Positions 35,801 to 47,203 of a stretch of DNA of 64,000 nt are shown one piece after another. This stretch comes from Catonia carolina. Its lineage: Eukaryota > Arthropoda > Insecta > Hemiptera > Achilidae. The stretch lies in contig JAQMRL010000001.1 in the NCBI GenBank assembly GCA_035578175.1, positions 55,203,553 to 55,267,552 of the forward strand. Direction: 5' to 3'. Within the stretch, counting starts at the first letter, position 1. Each line of letters starts with the position of its first letter. The notes beneath the pieces were generated by a model. It saw only the letters and a program-made list of their open reading frames with translations. It searched no databases and was not told the origin of the DNA. A program made the translations under genes and the position numbers.

Positions 35801-36117
35801 ATAACTGTCTTCCATAAAAATATTAAGTTTGCTCTTTGAACTCTTGATTAAAGTCAGTATAAAAAGTTTTTCTTTTTAACAAACAAACAATTCGTTCAAA
35901 ATATTCTAATAAGTAAATTTTATCTAAATTTAGGATTTTAGTATTATGAAATAAGTTATTTAAATTGCAAACTTTCTATATTAGTTTGATTTTTGGCATA
36001 CAATTTCATTAAATGTTACATTTTGTTTGACGATTCATCGTGATTAGTATTTTATTAGATAATTAAATTTCAAACAGTTTGTTAAGTGATTATAAAATTC
36101 TAAATTTAAAAATAAAT

Positions 36118-36251
36118 GATATTATATGTCTATAAAATTCCCCATGATTCCTCGAGGTTGCAATTACTCTGTGAAATTGTTCCGCGAGCGACCAGGTGTT
36201 GCAATCATAGGGCTTCTAAGCCCTGTCAACCTGGATTCTGGATATTATATG
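36118..36251 (+). mobile_element. 112-bp LINE 3'-end insertion with exact TSD
   Basis: GATATTATATG occurs at 36118-36128 and again at 36241-36251, a perfect 11-bp target duplication. The 112 bp between match the 3' end of the LINE at 47215-49917 (near 49788-49910): ATAAAATTCCCC, GAGGTTGCAATTA, CGAGCGA.CAGGTGTT, CATAGGGCTTCT.AGCCCT. It is an extremely 5'-truncated copy of that family, with a single GGATTC unit at its tail. Confidence 0.88.
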
Positions 36252-37334
36252 AAACTGATAAATGAAATAAATTTTACGTGTACTTATTAAATGTATAATC
36301 AGCTGATCAACAATTTGTTAACTAAAGAAAACTATACTTACAATTTTTTTTTAAACCAGTTAACCGAACACTAAAATATAAAATCCTTTTTAATTTAAAA
36401 TAAATAAAAGTTAAGGCATAAAGCATTTCACGAGCAAGGGAAACTTTACAAAAAAAAACTGTTAATTACTACTTCTTAAATCGTGAATCTTATGCAATAT
36501 ACTCCTTACTCGGAGGGAGAAAATTGGGTACAAAAAGTGTGCGACATTAAATTTAGGATTTGGTGATATTTTTATATTTATATAAACTATTAAATAAACA
36601 TCTTTGAATTGTTTTTTTTAAAATAAAAATTAACATTTTCCTCAGGTCAGTGTAACTGTGTGCATTAAAACACTAATGAATAATCAAAGGATTCTCTTAT
36701 TCTATAGTTGTTATATTGAGATGCTGTAATTTTCTTTCGGTCTGAATAATTATTACTCCTTTGTCCAGCTTCATTGCTGACTTCCGTGTTAAACCTCAAA
36801 ATGAAAGCAGTATTCACTGACGATAGTGTAAATTTTACACTGATTTTAATTTTCGTTTGTCACCTCTCTGTAATTACTACACAGTTTAATCAAATGGGTT
36901 GAAGAACTCTGTTAACAAACAGACTATGTTTGTCTTATCCTTCTCATTCTTTCATTGTTTAGTTAACTAATTAAACAGACTACGAAAGGTTTTGATTGCA
37001 TAATAATAATTACACATATTTACACAACACAAAATCCTCCCTTATAAAAACAAGAGTATTTTCAAATTTATTTTATAATTAAATGATTTTCTTCTACAAA
37101 CAGTTAATGTTTTTTAGATGTGAACATATAATTCAATCTTAAACACTCTTCTAAGTAAAAAGTTTTGTTCAGAAAAGTGTTTCCTTCTTCTTTCAAACAA
37201 GCCCAGGCATTCGCCCGTTTCGAACTCTTATATCGTATTTACAGCCATCATTTCTTAGGTATGCCAAAGTCTTTCTTCCTCTTTAGAGCATACCACTAAA
37301 TTGTTTTTAGGTGGTGGTGAGTTAAATTATTTCC
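36252..37334. other. No gene seen
   Basis: AT-rich, with no ORF or repeat recognised. Confidence 0.5.
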
Positions 37335-37690
37335 ACTTGATCTGCTATTTCCAGGGCTACAAAAAATAGTTCTGTATCTTATCACATGGGCATCAAATTA
37401 TACGACTGAAGCATTTAAGAACAGAAGAGGTAGAGGTGTATAAGACACTAGTTAGAGTTATCGCCTCCAAAAGTAATGAATTTCAATATACAGCCAGATC
37501 CTGTGGTTATTGAAGTGAAGGTGTCATTTGCAGGGTGAAAAGTAGTTGCTTTTCAGTAGGCAAGCTTATAAGGATACCTTTCTACTCAATGAGGAAGGCA
37601 AGGTAAACCACATCACTCCACGTTTCACTTAGTAAAGCCTCTAGAGGTTCAAACCAGTCTTTTGGCTGATGACCTATACAACAACATTGA
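37335..37690 (+). repeat. Dispersed repeat R3, copy 2
   Basis: The longest well-kept copy. It shares ACGACTGAAGCATTTAAGAA, GAGAGGTGTA-type sequence, GTGAAGGTGT, GAGGAAGGCA and TTTCACTTAGTAAAGCCTCT with 11040-11375. It ends GGCTGATGACCTATACAACA. Confidence 0.78.
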
Positions 37691-37859
37691 ATACAAAAAT
37701 AACTTTTGAGCTGCCATCCTTTTTACGTAGATACTGTCTCGAATTTTCAAAAATATTTTAATTTTTTTCTTTAAATTTAATTATTATACCCAATTAATTT
37801 AACCAATCAATTTAATTTTATGTACCCAATCCCAACTACATTTTCATGTTCCATTTTAT

Positions 37860-38165
37860 CCAACCGAGTACTACCGTCTCACAAAAACCTTAACTCTGCA
37901 GTCTAAATTTCCATTGATGTGGCTTTATAGTTGTACATGCCTCACTTCCGTACATAACTAAGGTTGGCATAACTTTGTAGAACTTCAGTTTTGTTACTTT
38001 CTAGTTCTATTTCCCAAAGTTCTGCTCACTGCTCAACATATCCTTTGAAACTTGTTTAGCTTTTGATTCCGCCTAAATCAGAGCCAAATCCAACATCACC
38101 CAAGTAATGAAAGTGAGAAACTTGTTTCTGAATGGTATTGTCAACTACTATTTTTGACTGAATTT
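37860..38165 (-). pseudogene. LINE RT C-terminal fragment
   Basis: The minus strand gives KIVVDNTIQKQVSHFHYLGD, then a shift, then TKLKFYKVMPTLVMYGSEAC and TTIKPHQWKFRL. YLG..., KFYKVM.PTL.YGSEAW is the standard post-RT region of insect LINEs. It has several stops and shifts, and is the same remnant type as 20965-21195 on the other strand. Confidence 0.78.
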
Positions 38166-38853
38166 GGAAACCTAACCAAAAATGCCCTTACTTTTGTAAA
38201 TTTTGAAAAATATAAAAGGATTGACTTTCGGCAAGTTTTTTCGAAATGTAAATTACTATATTCATGATCAACAGAAATTTGCTTAAATTTTTGTTAGTAA
38301 AAAGAAGTAGTACATACGAAGATTCATACAGGAGACAAACATTATGTAATTGGTGTGTACAAAAGCAGAACTTGCTGAACGCATAATTTGTACCATTACC
38401 GTTGATTCTTTGTGTTTTGAATTGAATAAATTCCGAGATGTAGTCAACCATTTTTATTTCGATACTGTAATTTTTAATTCAAATGGAAAATAATTTTCAA
38501 AGAAACCTTTCTAGAAACACAATCCACAACTTCTGTCTTTCAATCATTTATGTTGTGGTTGCAATAACAGCGGAATTCATAACAAAATCTTTTCTTTTTT
38601 TTACGTTAATTTTATTTAGAAACTATACAGTACAGTATAACCATCCAAAAGCTTAACTAAATTTTGAAAAAAACAAATAACTTGATAAATAAACAGAAAT
38701 ATTTTTTTTAAAGAATACATCCCAGTGAATAATTCAAAAGTATAGTGGATTTCAAAATAAAAATAAATTAATAAAAATATAGAACAATTAGATCAATAGA
38801 TCTCTACTCCATTTTCTTCGTAGGCGTCGGTGTGGTAAGTTTCGTCTTGACAT

Positions 38854-41478
38854 TTACTGTATTAGGGGATTGATGTGATCTGTTAATTTCCTGTTAAATT
38901 TGGAATAATTTATTTTAGCAGTTTCTGTTACAAAAGGGATTTTCAAATCGGAATGCAATGTTAAATTTGTTACGTAATATGGGGCGTTCGTTATCATCCG
39001 AAGTATTTTTGACTGATGAGTTTGAATTTTTTGAATGTGAGTTTTCTTTGCGGTCCCAAAAATTTCAATAACGTAATTCCATATCGGTCGTAAATAGGCT
39101 TTGTATGTTAATAATTTAAATTTTAATGATAGAGTTGATTTTCTGTTGATGAATTTTGAAAGTAATTTTGTACGGTTATTTAGTTGCAAACGTTTTGTTT
39201 TGATATGATATCCGCAAGTCAGTCTACGGTCTAAATGGAGGCCCAGATATCGAACTTTATTTTCTTGCGGTATCTCATTGTTATCCAGGTAAACAGTTGG
39301 ACAAGTTCTTCTTCTTAAAGTAAAAGTCACTTGCACAGATTTCAGCGGGTTAACTTTCATTCTCCAGTTTTTGAGCCATGTAGATACCTCATACAAGTGA
39401 TTTTGGATGTTCATCGAAGTTTCTTCTGGAGATTCACTGCTGCATAACAGAACGGTATCATCTGCGTACGCTGCTACTGTCGTGAAGTCATTTTCCGGGA
39501 AGTCAGACGTAAATATGGAGTACAAAGCACGAGATAATATGGACCTTTGAGGAACTCCTGCTTCGATATGGCAGATATTAGAATATTCCCATCCTTGGCG
39601 CACAACAAAATATCTATCCTCTAAAAATGATCTCAGAATTCCATAATATGTATCAGAAAAAATAGATTTTAATTTATACAAAAGCCCGGGATGCCAAACC
39701 TTATCGAACGCCGAACTAATATCCAGGAATACAGCCGATGTGCATAATTTTTGTTCTAACCCTACAGAAATTAAATCAACCACTCTGTGCAGCTGATGAG
39801 TTGTTGAATGCTGCCTTCTGAATCCAAACTGATAATTTGGAGTTGTAGCTTCAATTATCGGCGAAAGTCGATCTAACAAAATTCGTTCAAAAAGTTTAGA
39901 CACGACTGAAAGAAGGCTAATGGGCCGGTAAGAGCTTACACAGTGAGATGGTTTTTCCGGCTTCTGAAATAAAACAATAGTTGACAATTTCCATTGTAAA
40001 GGAAAATGCGCAGTTCTGAGAATAGCATTAAATATGTTTCGTATAAAAATTATCCCTCTTTCTGGTAACTCCTTTAACATCTCTGCAGTTATTAAATCCA
40101 AACCGGGTGACTTGTGCAATGGAAGACGTTTAATAATATTCGTGACCTCGTTTAAACTCACAGGTTTAGGCGGCAACGATAGCGTAGTTGGGCACGTTAC
40201 GAATTCCTGTACATCCCTGTCAAACTCAATGTCTCCTGTTTGTACATGAGGTTTAAATACATTGCTGAGATGTTCACCAAATAAATCAGCTTTTTCTTGG
40301 TCAGACTTGGCCCAGGTTTGGTCCTCACGCCGAAGAGGAGTTGAAACTGGAACTTGCTTTAGAAGTCACTTTGTTGCTCTCCATAACGAGCCATCTTCTG
40401 TGTCCAGGGAATTCAAGCGGCTTTCAAAGCGGTCGAGTTTAACTGCCCAGATTTCCTTTTTAAGTCTGTTGGATAGCCGATTGACAGTAGATTTATCGTC
40501 CGGAAGTCTTGTACGATGCCATCGACGACGTGCTGCCCGTTTTTGAGTAATTAATTCCCGTATGAATCTGGGATAATGAGGTCCATTGCGTTCATTTTTT
40601 GAAACATTTATTGCAGAATTCCATGCAGCAGATTGAATGATAGAGGTAAAATCGTCTATGGCGCATTCTAAATCGTGAGCAGTTTTTAAAGGGACGTGAA
40701 CATTTAAATTGTTATTTACAAGATTTCGAAATTTGACCCAATCCATCTTACCGGTTGGCGTTAGCGATGGTAGTTGCTGTTTATAAAGAGGAGTAGCACT
40801 TATAGTTAACAGAATCGGAGAATGGTCGGATCTAAAATCGTCTAAATTTTCAACCGCATGGTGAAATCGACTTATACCTCGTGTTATAAATATATCTAGT
40901 ATATCAGGTAGCTTTGTGACGGCAGAAGGCCAATATGTCGGCATCCCGGGCGTTATTACTTCAAATCGATTGTAGTCAATTACATTTAGCAGTTGCCTGC
41001 CTCGTGGTGTATTGACTCTACATCCCCACTGAGTGTTCTTCGCATTATAATCACCACCTGCAATAAATGCTGGTCCCAACTCATCGAAAAAAATTTGAAA
41101 CTCCTCCTCAGTTACTCGAAATCGTGGCGGACAATAAACTGATGCTATATTAAATTTTAACTGGTTTAGGTATAAAGAAAGTACAGTTGCCTGAAGAAAA
41201 TTTGTTGGAGGTTCAGTGAAAAGGAAGTCATGTTTTAAAGTCGCCTTGATGATAATTGCCGTGCCCCCTTGGCTCCGGTCGGCCGGGTAATCAGTCCGGT
41301 AAACGATGTAACCGGGAACGTAAAAACGAGAACGTGAAGTCAAGTGAGACTCCGAAATGAGGGCGATGTCTATTCTTTTCTCATGTAGTACATATTCTAG
41401 CTCATTGAAATGTTGTGAAATACCATTAGCATTCCACAACAAGACGACAAGGGAATTAGATGTCATATTATTTGGCAT
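38854..41478 (-). pseudogene. Jockey-like LINE ORF2: endonuclease-reverse transcriptase, one stop
   Basis: ATG at 41478. The APE-type endonuclease has LLWNANGIS (near residue 13), ISESH (catalytic Glu near 43), GGDYNAKNTQWG and SDHSPILL, covering about residues 8-225. An in-frame TGA at 40366-40368 stops the product after 370 residues. The same frame then continues without another stop to 38854, about 875 codons in all. RT motifs are YRPISLLSVVSKLFERIL, FGFRRQHSTT, VFLDISSAFDKVWH (catalytic Asp) and AYADDTVLL. The usual GVPQGS.LGP block reads GVPQRSILSRALY, a second likely loss of function by substitution. The protein nicks target DNA and reverse-transcribes the element RNA in the nucleus. 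Confidence 0.9.
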
Positions 41479-41517
41479 TATTTTTAGACATTAAGGCTTG
41501 TATAAGTTGAGTCATAC

Positions 41518-42805
41518 TCAATGTCTCAATGTCAACGAAATCCCAATGACATAGAATGAAATAGACAATAGAGTTTTCATTTCCAACAAAAAAGTATTAA
41601 TTTGACTTGACGGCCCCAACGCAGCATTATATTCCGCAATTTGGGCAGATGAAAATATGGAAGGTGAATGTACCTGTAATAATGGAGTTTGTCCTGCTTG
41701 AAATTTATTTCCGGTGGATTTTGAAGGCAACGGTGGAAAAGATGAAGAATTAATGTCAGGTACTGGGTGCCTTTGATTTTTTGAATTTTCACTTGTTTTA
41801 TGAAGGGGTGCCCGACGTTTCTGGATTTCCTTGTATATAGCACACCCTTTGTAGTTAGCCGGGTGAGACTGGGAACAGAGCGCACACGTGGCTGGCGTAT
41901 CGCGTGGTTTGGTACAACTGGAAGACTCATGATCCCCTGCACAACGCACGAATTTAGGAGCGTGATTACAATAACGTCTTCTATGTGAATATTGCTGGCA
42001 CCTTAGACATTGAACTATATGGCGTTTCGGACGCGGCGGCTCAACTTTTATTTTAGAAAAAAATAAAGACGTTACATCAAATATTTGTTGATTATTTTCT
42101 GCCTTCTCTAGGTCTACAAACAGCAGCGGCAAATACTGTTTTGTGCGATGGGACATAACATTCGATACACTGCGTACTGTATGACCTTTCTCCTTCAGTT
42201 CTGAAATTATCAGGCTATGATCCATCGACTGGTGCAACCCACGTATGACTACACTGAATGGTTTATCTTCAGAAAGCTGATAGCAGTGAAAGTCAGCATT
42301 ATGTTCTCTCAAATATTTGACACACTTTCTGTAATCATCACCCTTGGAAAGGTAAATAGTGATACCTTGAGTTGTCGAAGAACATTTGAAACTGTCTCCG
42401 ACTAACTGTTTAAAAATGTTGCATAACGGAACGTAATTTACGTTTGACTAAGAAAATCGGCGGGGGCCGTTGAATGTTCAACTTAGTTTTATCGCTTTCT
42501 GAGTTGTCGTTCGAAATATCAGAAAGTAAGGAATATTTATTACTGACAGGAGTTTTGTTTTCATATAAAATTGAATTTTTCGACCGTGGATCATTCGGAT
42601 GTATTTTTTTAATAGCATTTTCATCAATAGAAACGTCAGTAATTTTACGTTTGTTTATTACTTGCCTCCATTCCGTGTTATTGGAACCGTAATTATCTGA
42701 ATTACTATCTTTGGATACGTTATCCAAACTCAAACTAGTTTGGATAGTTTGGACAGTCTCCATAGTAGGACACGGGCCGTAACCAACGTTGTTACTCGAT
42801 TGCAT
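41518..42805 (-). pseudogene. Jockey-like LINE ORF1 (gag-like, zinc knuckles), one frameshift
   Basis: ATG at 42805. The first frame (131 codons) ends RPPPIFLVKRKLRSVMQHF. In the next frame the reading VNYVPLCNIFKQLVGDSFKC takes over and joins the long frame ending at 41518, so there is one shift near 42438-42452. PPPIF then a region ending KPFSVVIRGLH is the standard ORF1 signature. Zinc knuckles follow: CLRCQQYSHRRRYC intact, a second with its first Cys replaced (FVRCAGDH), and CALCSQSHPANYKGC. The protein would coat the element RNA. The stop of ORF1 lies 39 nt before the ORF2 ATG. Confidence 0.88.
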
Positions 42806-43015
42806 AGCAACCTAACCTAAAACGAACAAATTTATGGTGTTCGTTGTATTTTCTTGGAACAGTTTTCAAAATAAAGTAAATTAATTCTGAAAAACACTTA
42901 CAATGAAACTGGAGACCAGACGATATTATTTTTACGAAAATGTTCAATAGTTCAGTACATTTAACATAAAAAAGGACCAGCACAAAAACATAACAAACAT
43001 CAGCTGTCAAACAAA

Positions 43016-44515
43016 ATCTTGAAAAAAAATCGTAATAGTATTTTTAATAAACTTTAAGAAATTTACAAGATTGATTCGCTCAAGAGACCTCAGTAATACA
43101 CAGATCTTCTCTTCACGGGTTAAGCATTTCTGCCCGTTCCGGCAACCATTTTTTCTTCGACCTTCATATATCTCTTCTAAATGGTTTACACCTTGCTAAC
43201 TAGGTAAAGGGCTCTCTAGCATATATTTAAATGAACAAACTATTGGTAATGGTATAATTTTATTTTATTGTTACGTGAAAAAATTCCTAATTTAATACTG
43301 AGTTGTGTATAATAGACTTAGCCGATAAACCATTAATTTAATACTGAGTTGTGTATAATAGACTTAGCCGATAAACCATTAATTAAAACAGTGGTTACAT
43401 TTTTCAATACAACTAGATATAAACTAAAAAACTATAGTCGATTATATTATATTAATATCAAATATTAATTAAATTTACATATTTCACTTTCGATAATTTC
43501 TAAGTTAAATATCTGTAGGAAAACATTTTCCTTTGTTATTTGTTTGGTTCCACATTTAACTAATGTACTACACTATAAAATGTATTAAATATTGTGACTT
43601 GTTACAATGAACCTAAAAATTACTCAGAAATGTTTAAGAAAGAAACTACCAAAAAAGTAATGCATTCCGTTCTTTTAGAATAGTAAGTTCCATTAAGTGG
43701 AAAATTTAAAAATACTAAAAATCCAGGAAGGTCTTTGTAAAAAGACATGTAAAATAAGCTATATTTTCACTTAGTAAACGAGAATTTATTGTTAAATTTA
43801 GTTATTGTTAAAATAAAACAATTTAAAACGAGATTAACATCAAATACGTTTTTAAATATTATAGGTTTGCTAATACAAAATAGGTTGTATAGTATTTAAC
43901 ACATACTCATATTAGGCACTATTGGAATAATCAATACTAGAAGATTATAATCGGTAATGAATCATAAAGGGAGACAAAGATGTACACTTTAAGCTGTTGG
44001 AACTTACCCCCAAGTTATTGATTTTAGGGGAGCCCGCATGTGCTACCAGTCTTAGACCCCCTCAACCCGCGAGCCATGTTTCCTTCTTTTTTCATCTGTA
44101 GGACGCCCATTACATTGTCGTATGTGAAGCCGTTTATCTTAGTTAGTTTTTAAGATCAGTTTTGCAAACGAATATTCGACTTTGATTATAGTGGTGATTA
44201 TAGTGGTACGCACCTGTCAAATACTATATATTTAAAATAATAATAATACAAAAATTTATTTCGTATACAAACTTGGAAATTATTCATGCCTCTTAAAAAC
44301 ACTTAATAAAATGTATCATGGCTATTAAATTTTTTAAATAATTATGATCATAAATTTCGAGTTCATAAAAATATCAACTCCAATTTTCTTACTAAACATT
44401 TTTGAACAGATATAATTTTTTAAATATTTTTAAACTTTATTCCTTCAAACTTACAATATATATTTTATTTAAATGTCCCGTGATATTTTGTTATTGCCTG
44501 TCAGCGAAAATGAGT
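43016..44515. other. No gene seen; one small tandem repeat
   Basis: AT-rich. A 46-bp tandem pair (TAATTTAATACTGAGTTGTG and following, 43288 and 43334) is the only structure of note, besides a weak CCCCC..AAG/GGGG fold near 44010. Confidence 0.5.
43288..43385. repeat. 46-bp tandem duplication
   Basis: Two adjacent, nearly identical copies starting at 43288 and 43334, containing ATAGACTTAGCCGATAAACC. Confidence 0.92.
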
Positions 44516-45099
44516 TTAACCCTTTCAGTGCTAACGTCCGGAAAACAGGACGTCTATATATTTTACGTAGTTATACCATTCGGTTTACCGGACGTCCGTA
44601 AGTTATGCATAAAATGCCAGCGTTCCAAATAAAATCATTTCCAAATAAAATTTTAAACAAAAATTAATGGACTAATGTATTTTGAAACCGCCTCCATGGC
44701 GTAGTGACTAGCGCTCTAGCCTACAAAGCGAAAGGACCCGGGTTCAATTCTCGGCTAGGGTCTTGAAATTCTAACCATTAAAACCACCGTTAAGGTACCA
44801 AAACCCTTAGCCCTAGTAGTTGCAAATGACTAAGCCGTCGATGTGACTTTTAATAAACTAAAAAAAACTATTTTGAATATTTTTAGTGTTAGAACGATTT
44901 CTCGTTTTATGAACACAAAAATTAATTTTTAACAGAAAATTTTATTTTTCTGTAACGTTGAAATTTTAGTCGGCAATGGCAGGCTTATGCCAGTAGTAAG
45001 TTTTCGAAATAAGGGCTGACACGTTTTGTACACCCTTATTCAAATTAAATGGCACTTAGATCAAACTTTTAAATATTGTTTTGGCACTGAAAGGGTTAA
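44516..45099. mobile_element. piggyBac-like MITE with TTAA duplication
   Basis: CCCTTTCAGTGC at 44520-44531 is inverted at 45084-45095 (GCACTGAAAGGG). TTAA flanks both ends (44516-44519 and 45096-45099). A CCC(T)-starting TIR with a TTAA duplication is the hallmark of piggyBac-type elements. There is no transposase inside. The interior contains the palindromic-looking GTCCGGAAAACAGGAC and an inserted SINE at about 44687-44880. Confidence 0.85.
44687..44880 (+). mobile_element. tRNA-derived SINE (family D) nested in the MITE
   Basis: A head CCTCCATGGCGTAGTGACTA with box A, an anticodon-arm-like region, and box B GGGTTCAATTCTCGG, 70 bp in all. It is followed by a body with two GGTACC..-like halves and an A-rich tail near 44868-44880. 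The head is much better preserved than in the other SINEs. As there is a non-tRNA body, it is not a functional tRNA gene. Confidence 0.75.
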
Positions 45100-46985
45100 C
45101 TTATCCGTGAAAAATGTGAAAATACTGAGATGAGATTCATGGAATCATCAGATTACGAAAGAGGCACACCAGTTTTATTTCTCTATTGGTACGAAAAAGC
45201 AAAATTCTTTGAGTTTGGAAGAAGGTGCGTGTTTAATACAAAAAAGTTCATTGCGATTTTAAAGATCTGTTTTTTGTCAACAAAAATTTAATTAATCTAA
45301 TGTTTTTGCTGTATACGAAGCTTTGAAGTATGATAAATTTGTACATTTTTAATCTCATGTCGCCCCTAATTCGTGCAAAATTCCATCATACACCGTGACT
45401 CAACAATGATGCATTATGTACAACCATTAAATAAATTACCAAATTATATATTTGTTTTCATTTCATATTAATTAATCAAATTCAGAGATGCAAACACTGT
45501 CACACTAACACATACCACAAAATTTACAAAGGGAGTTGAAAAGATGCTGGATAGGGGATCTAATATAAAACACCGACAAGGGTTTGCCTGTGGATGATTT
45601 CCTCAATCAAGAGAAACAGAGGACGTTATACGCCCAAATTATCATAAATACTGTTGGTTGTATTAATTGACAGCTGTATTAGTTTCTAAATAAAGATCAA
45701 AACCTAAACAAATAATAATAAGTTACCAGTTTAAAACTTGCTAAGGGTTTCAGCCATAGTTTACTTTTTCAAATTATGAGAGTATGATTTTTCAATATGC
45801 TCTTGTGAAACGTTTATTTTAGAAAATTTTACCATTTAAAAGATAATCGACACTCGTAAATTTATAGTTTCACACCTTTATGTATTTATAACATTGTTCT
45901 TTCCGGAGAACCACGTATGACATCAGTATTTTATATTTTATAGGTTCTTATGATTTATTTTATAATTTATATTTCATTCGTCAAAATTATGTTAATAATG
46001 TATTTAGGCTTGGTTGGTACGATCACTTACTCTTTATCCAATGGTTTCAGCTGTTACGTATTTTTAATGGAGGGTGAAATGAAAACTATTGATTTATATT
46101 GTGACCCAATAAATCGTAATGAATTGCTCTATTTTCCACGGAGAATTTCTACAGAAATTTATCTTTACTTATGCCAATGGAATTTTTAAATGAATTAATT
46201 TAACTTCTAACTGATATAGCTGATGTCGTGTCATATTTTATTATTCCAAATTACTTCTTTGCAGAGTATATGTGTACAAATTAATCTGCAATCCAATCCG
46301 AGGTATTCCAGTTAGGAACATTCAGTATTAAATTGAACCCATCTTTGCAATATGTACAGTGTAAAATTACATTTGCATTTCGTACTATTCTAACTAATGT
46401 TTTGATACTGGCTACATCGTTTCACATAGTCAAAATGTCCGTGAAAAATTTACAATTTTATTTCACCATAAATGCCAACTTTTGTTAATATCTGTAATTA
46501 ATTATAATGTTGCCTGCATGCACTTAAAGACATACATTTTCATAAAAGTTCATAGAAGTCTCTTCTAAAAATTGATTATGTGCATCTAAAAATTTTGTAT
46601 TAGTACTGAGAGAGCTAAGTGAACGAGAGATAATATTTAAAAAAAATTATTTTATTGTTTTTTTTTAAACCATATTATTCTAAACCATATTATTTAGACC
46701 ATGTAGGTTGAATATTTTAATGTTCGGTGAATATGATTTACTCATAATTTAATTTTCTTCTAGTTTGATTGTAATGATTCCTTGTGATTTAAGTGTATTC
46801 TCGTCTAAATTTTTTTGCGAATTCGTATATTTAATAATAAATCGAGTTTTCTACTTTACTGCTAAATATCGTTATTTTATTTATATGCTCTTTATTTTGT
46901 GTGCAAACCTTACTATATATTTTTTTTTATTATTGTTTTCAGTTTGTATTGATTTATATATACTTTTTTTAGTTCATTTGAAATC
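45100..46985. other. No gene seen
   Basis: A 79-codon frame at 45950-46189 and a 126-codon frame at 46765-47145 are T-rich hydrophobic chance frames. The latter runs through a SINE. Confidence 0.5.
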
Positions 46986-46989
46986 AAAT

Positions 46990-47125
46990 CAACAGCTACG
47001 GCTACGGTGGGTTTTGAGTTGTTATAATTTCCAGATCCAAGCGGGGAATCTAACCCAGGACCTCCAAAATTTAGGGTGTGGGCTACTACAGCACTACGAA
47101 GGTGGCCATTTATACAGGTTGTTCT
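46990..47125 (-). mobile_element. tRNA-derived SINE head (family E), minus strand
   Basis: The minus strand reads CCACCTTCGTAGTGCTGTAG (box A region), then GGTCCTGGGTTAGATTCCCC (box B) and GCTTGGATCTGG. Spacing of the two boxes fits a tRNA. No second copy was seen in the window. Confidence 0.6.
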
Positions 47126-47203
47126 TTAAATTAGCCATTGTTTAATTAATTATGTTGCTTAATTATTTTTATTAGTATATAAAAAATAGTATACATGCTA
47201 TAT

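Larger units (their letters stand above)
38708..43015 (-). mobile_element. Nearly full-length Jockey-like LINE (two ORFs)
   Basis: The minus strand carries, in order, a 5' leader (about 43015-42806), gag-like ORF1 (42805-41518), a 39-nt gap, ORF2 with endonuclease and reverse transcriptase (41478-38854) and a short A/T-rich 3' UTR. The gap and order are those of Jockey-clade LINEs. Only one frameshift (ORF1) and one nonsense codon (ORF2) were found. Both ends are approximate; no target duplication was identified, and the 3' end may lie at the A-run near 38708. Confidence 0.85.

Noticed and set aside
44687..44770. Functional tRNA gene
   Set aside because: Boxes A and B are present, but the acceptor ends do not pair convincingly and a non-tRNA body with an A tail follows, so it is a SINE head.
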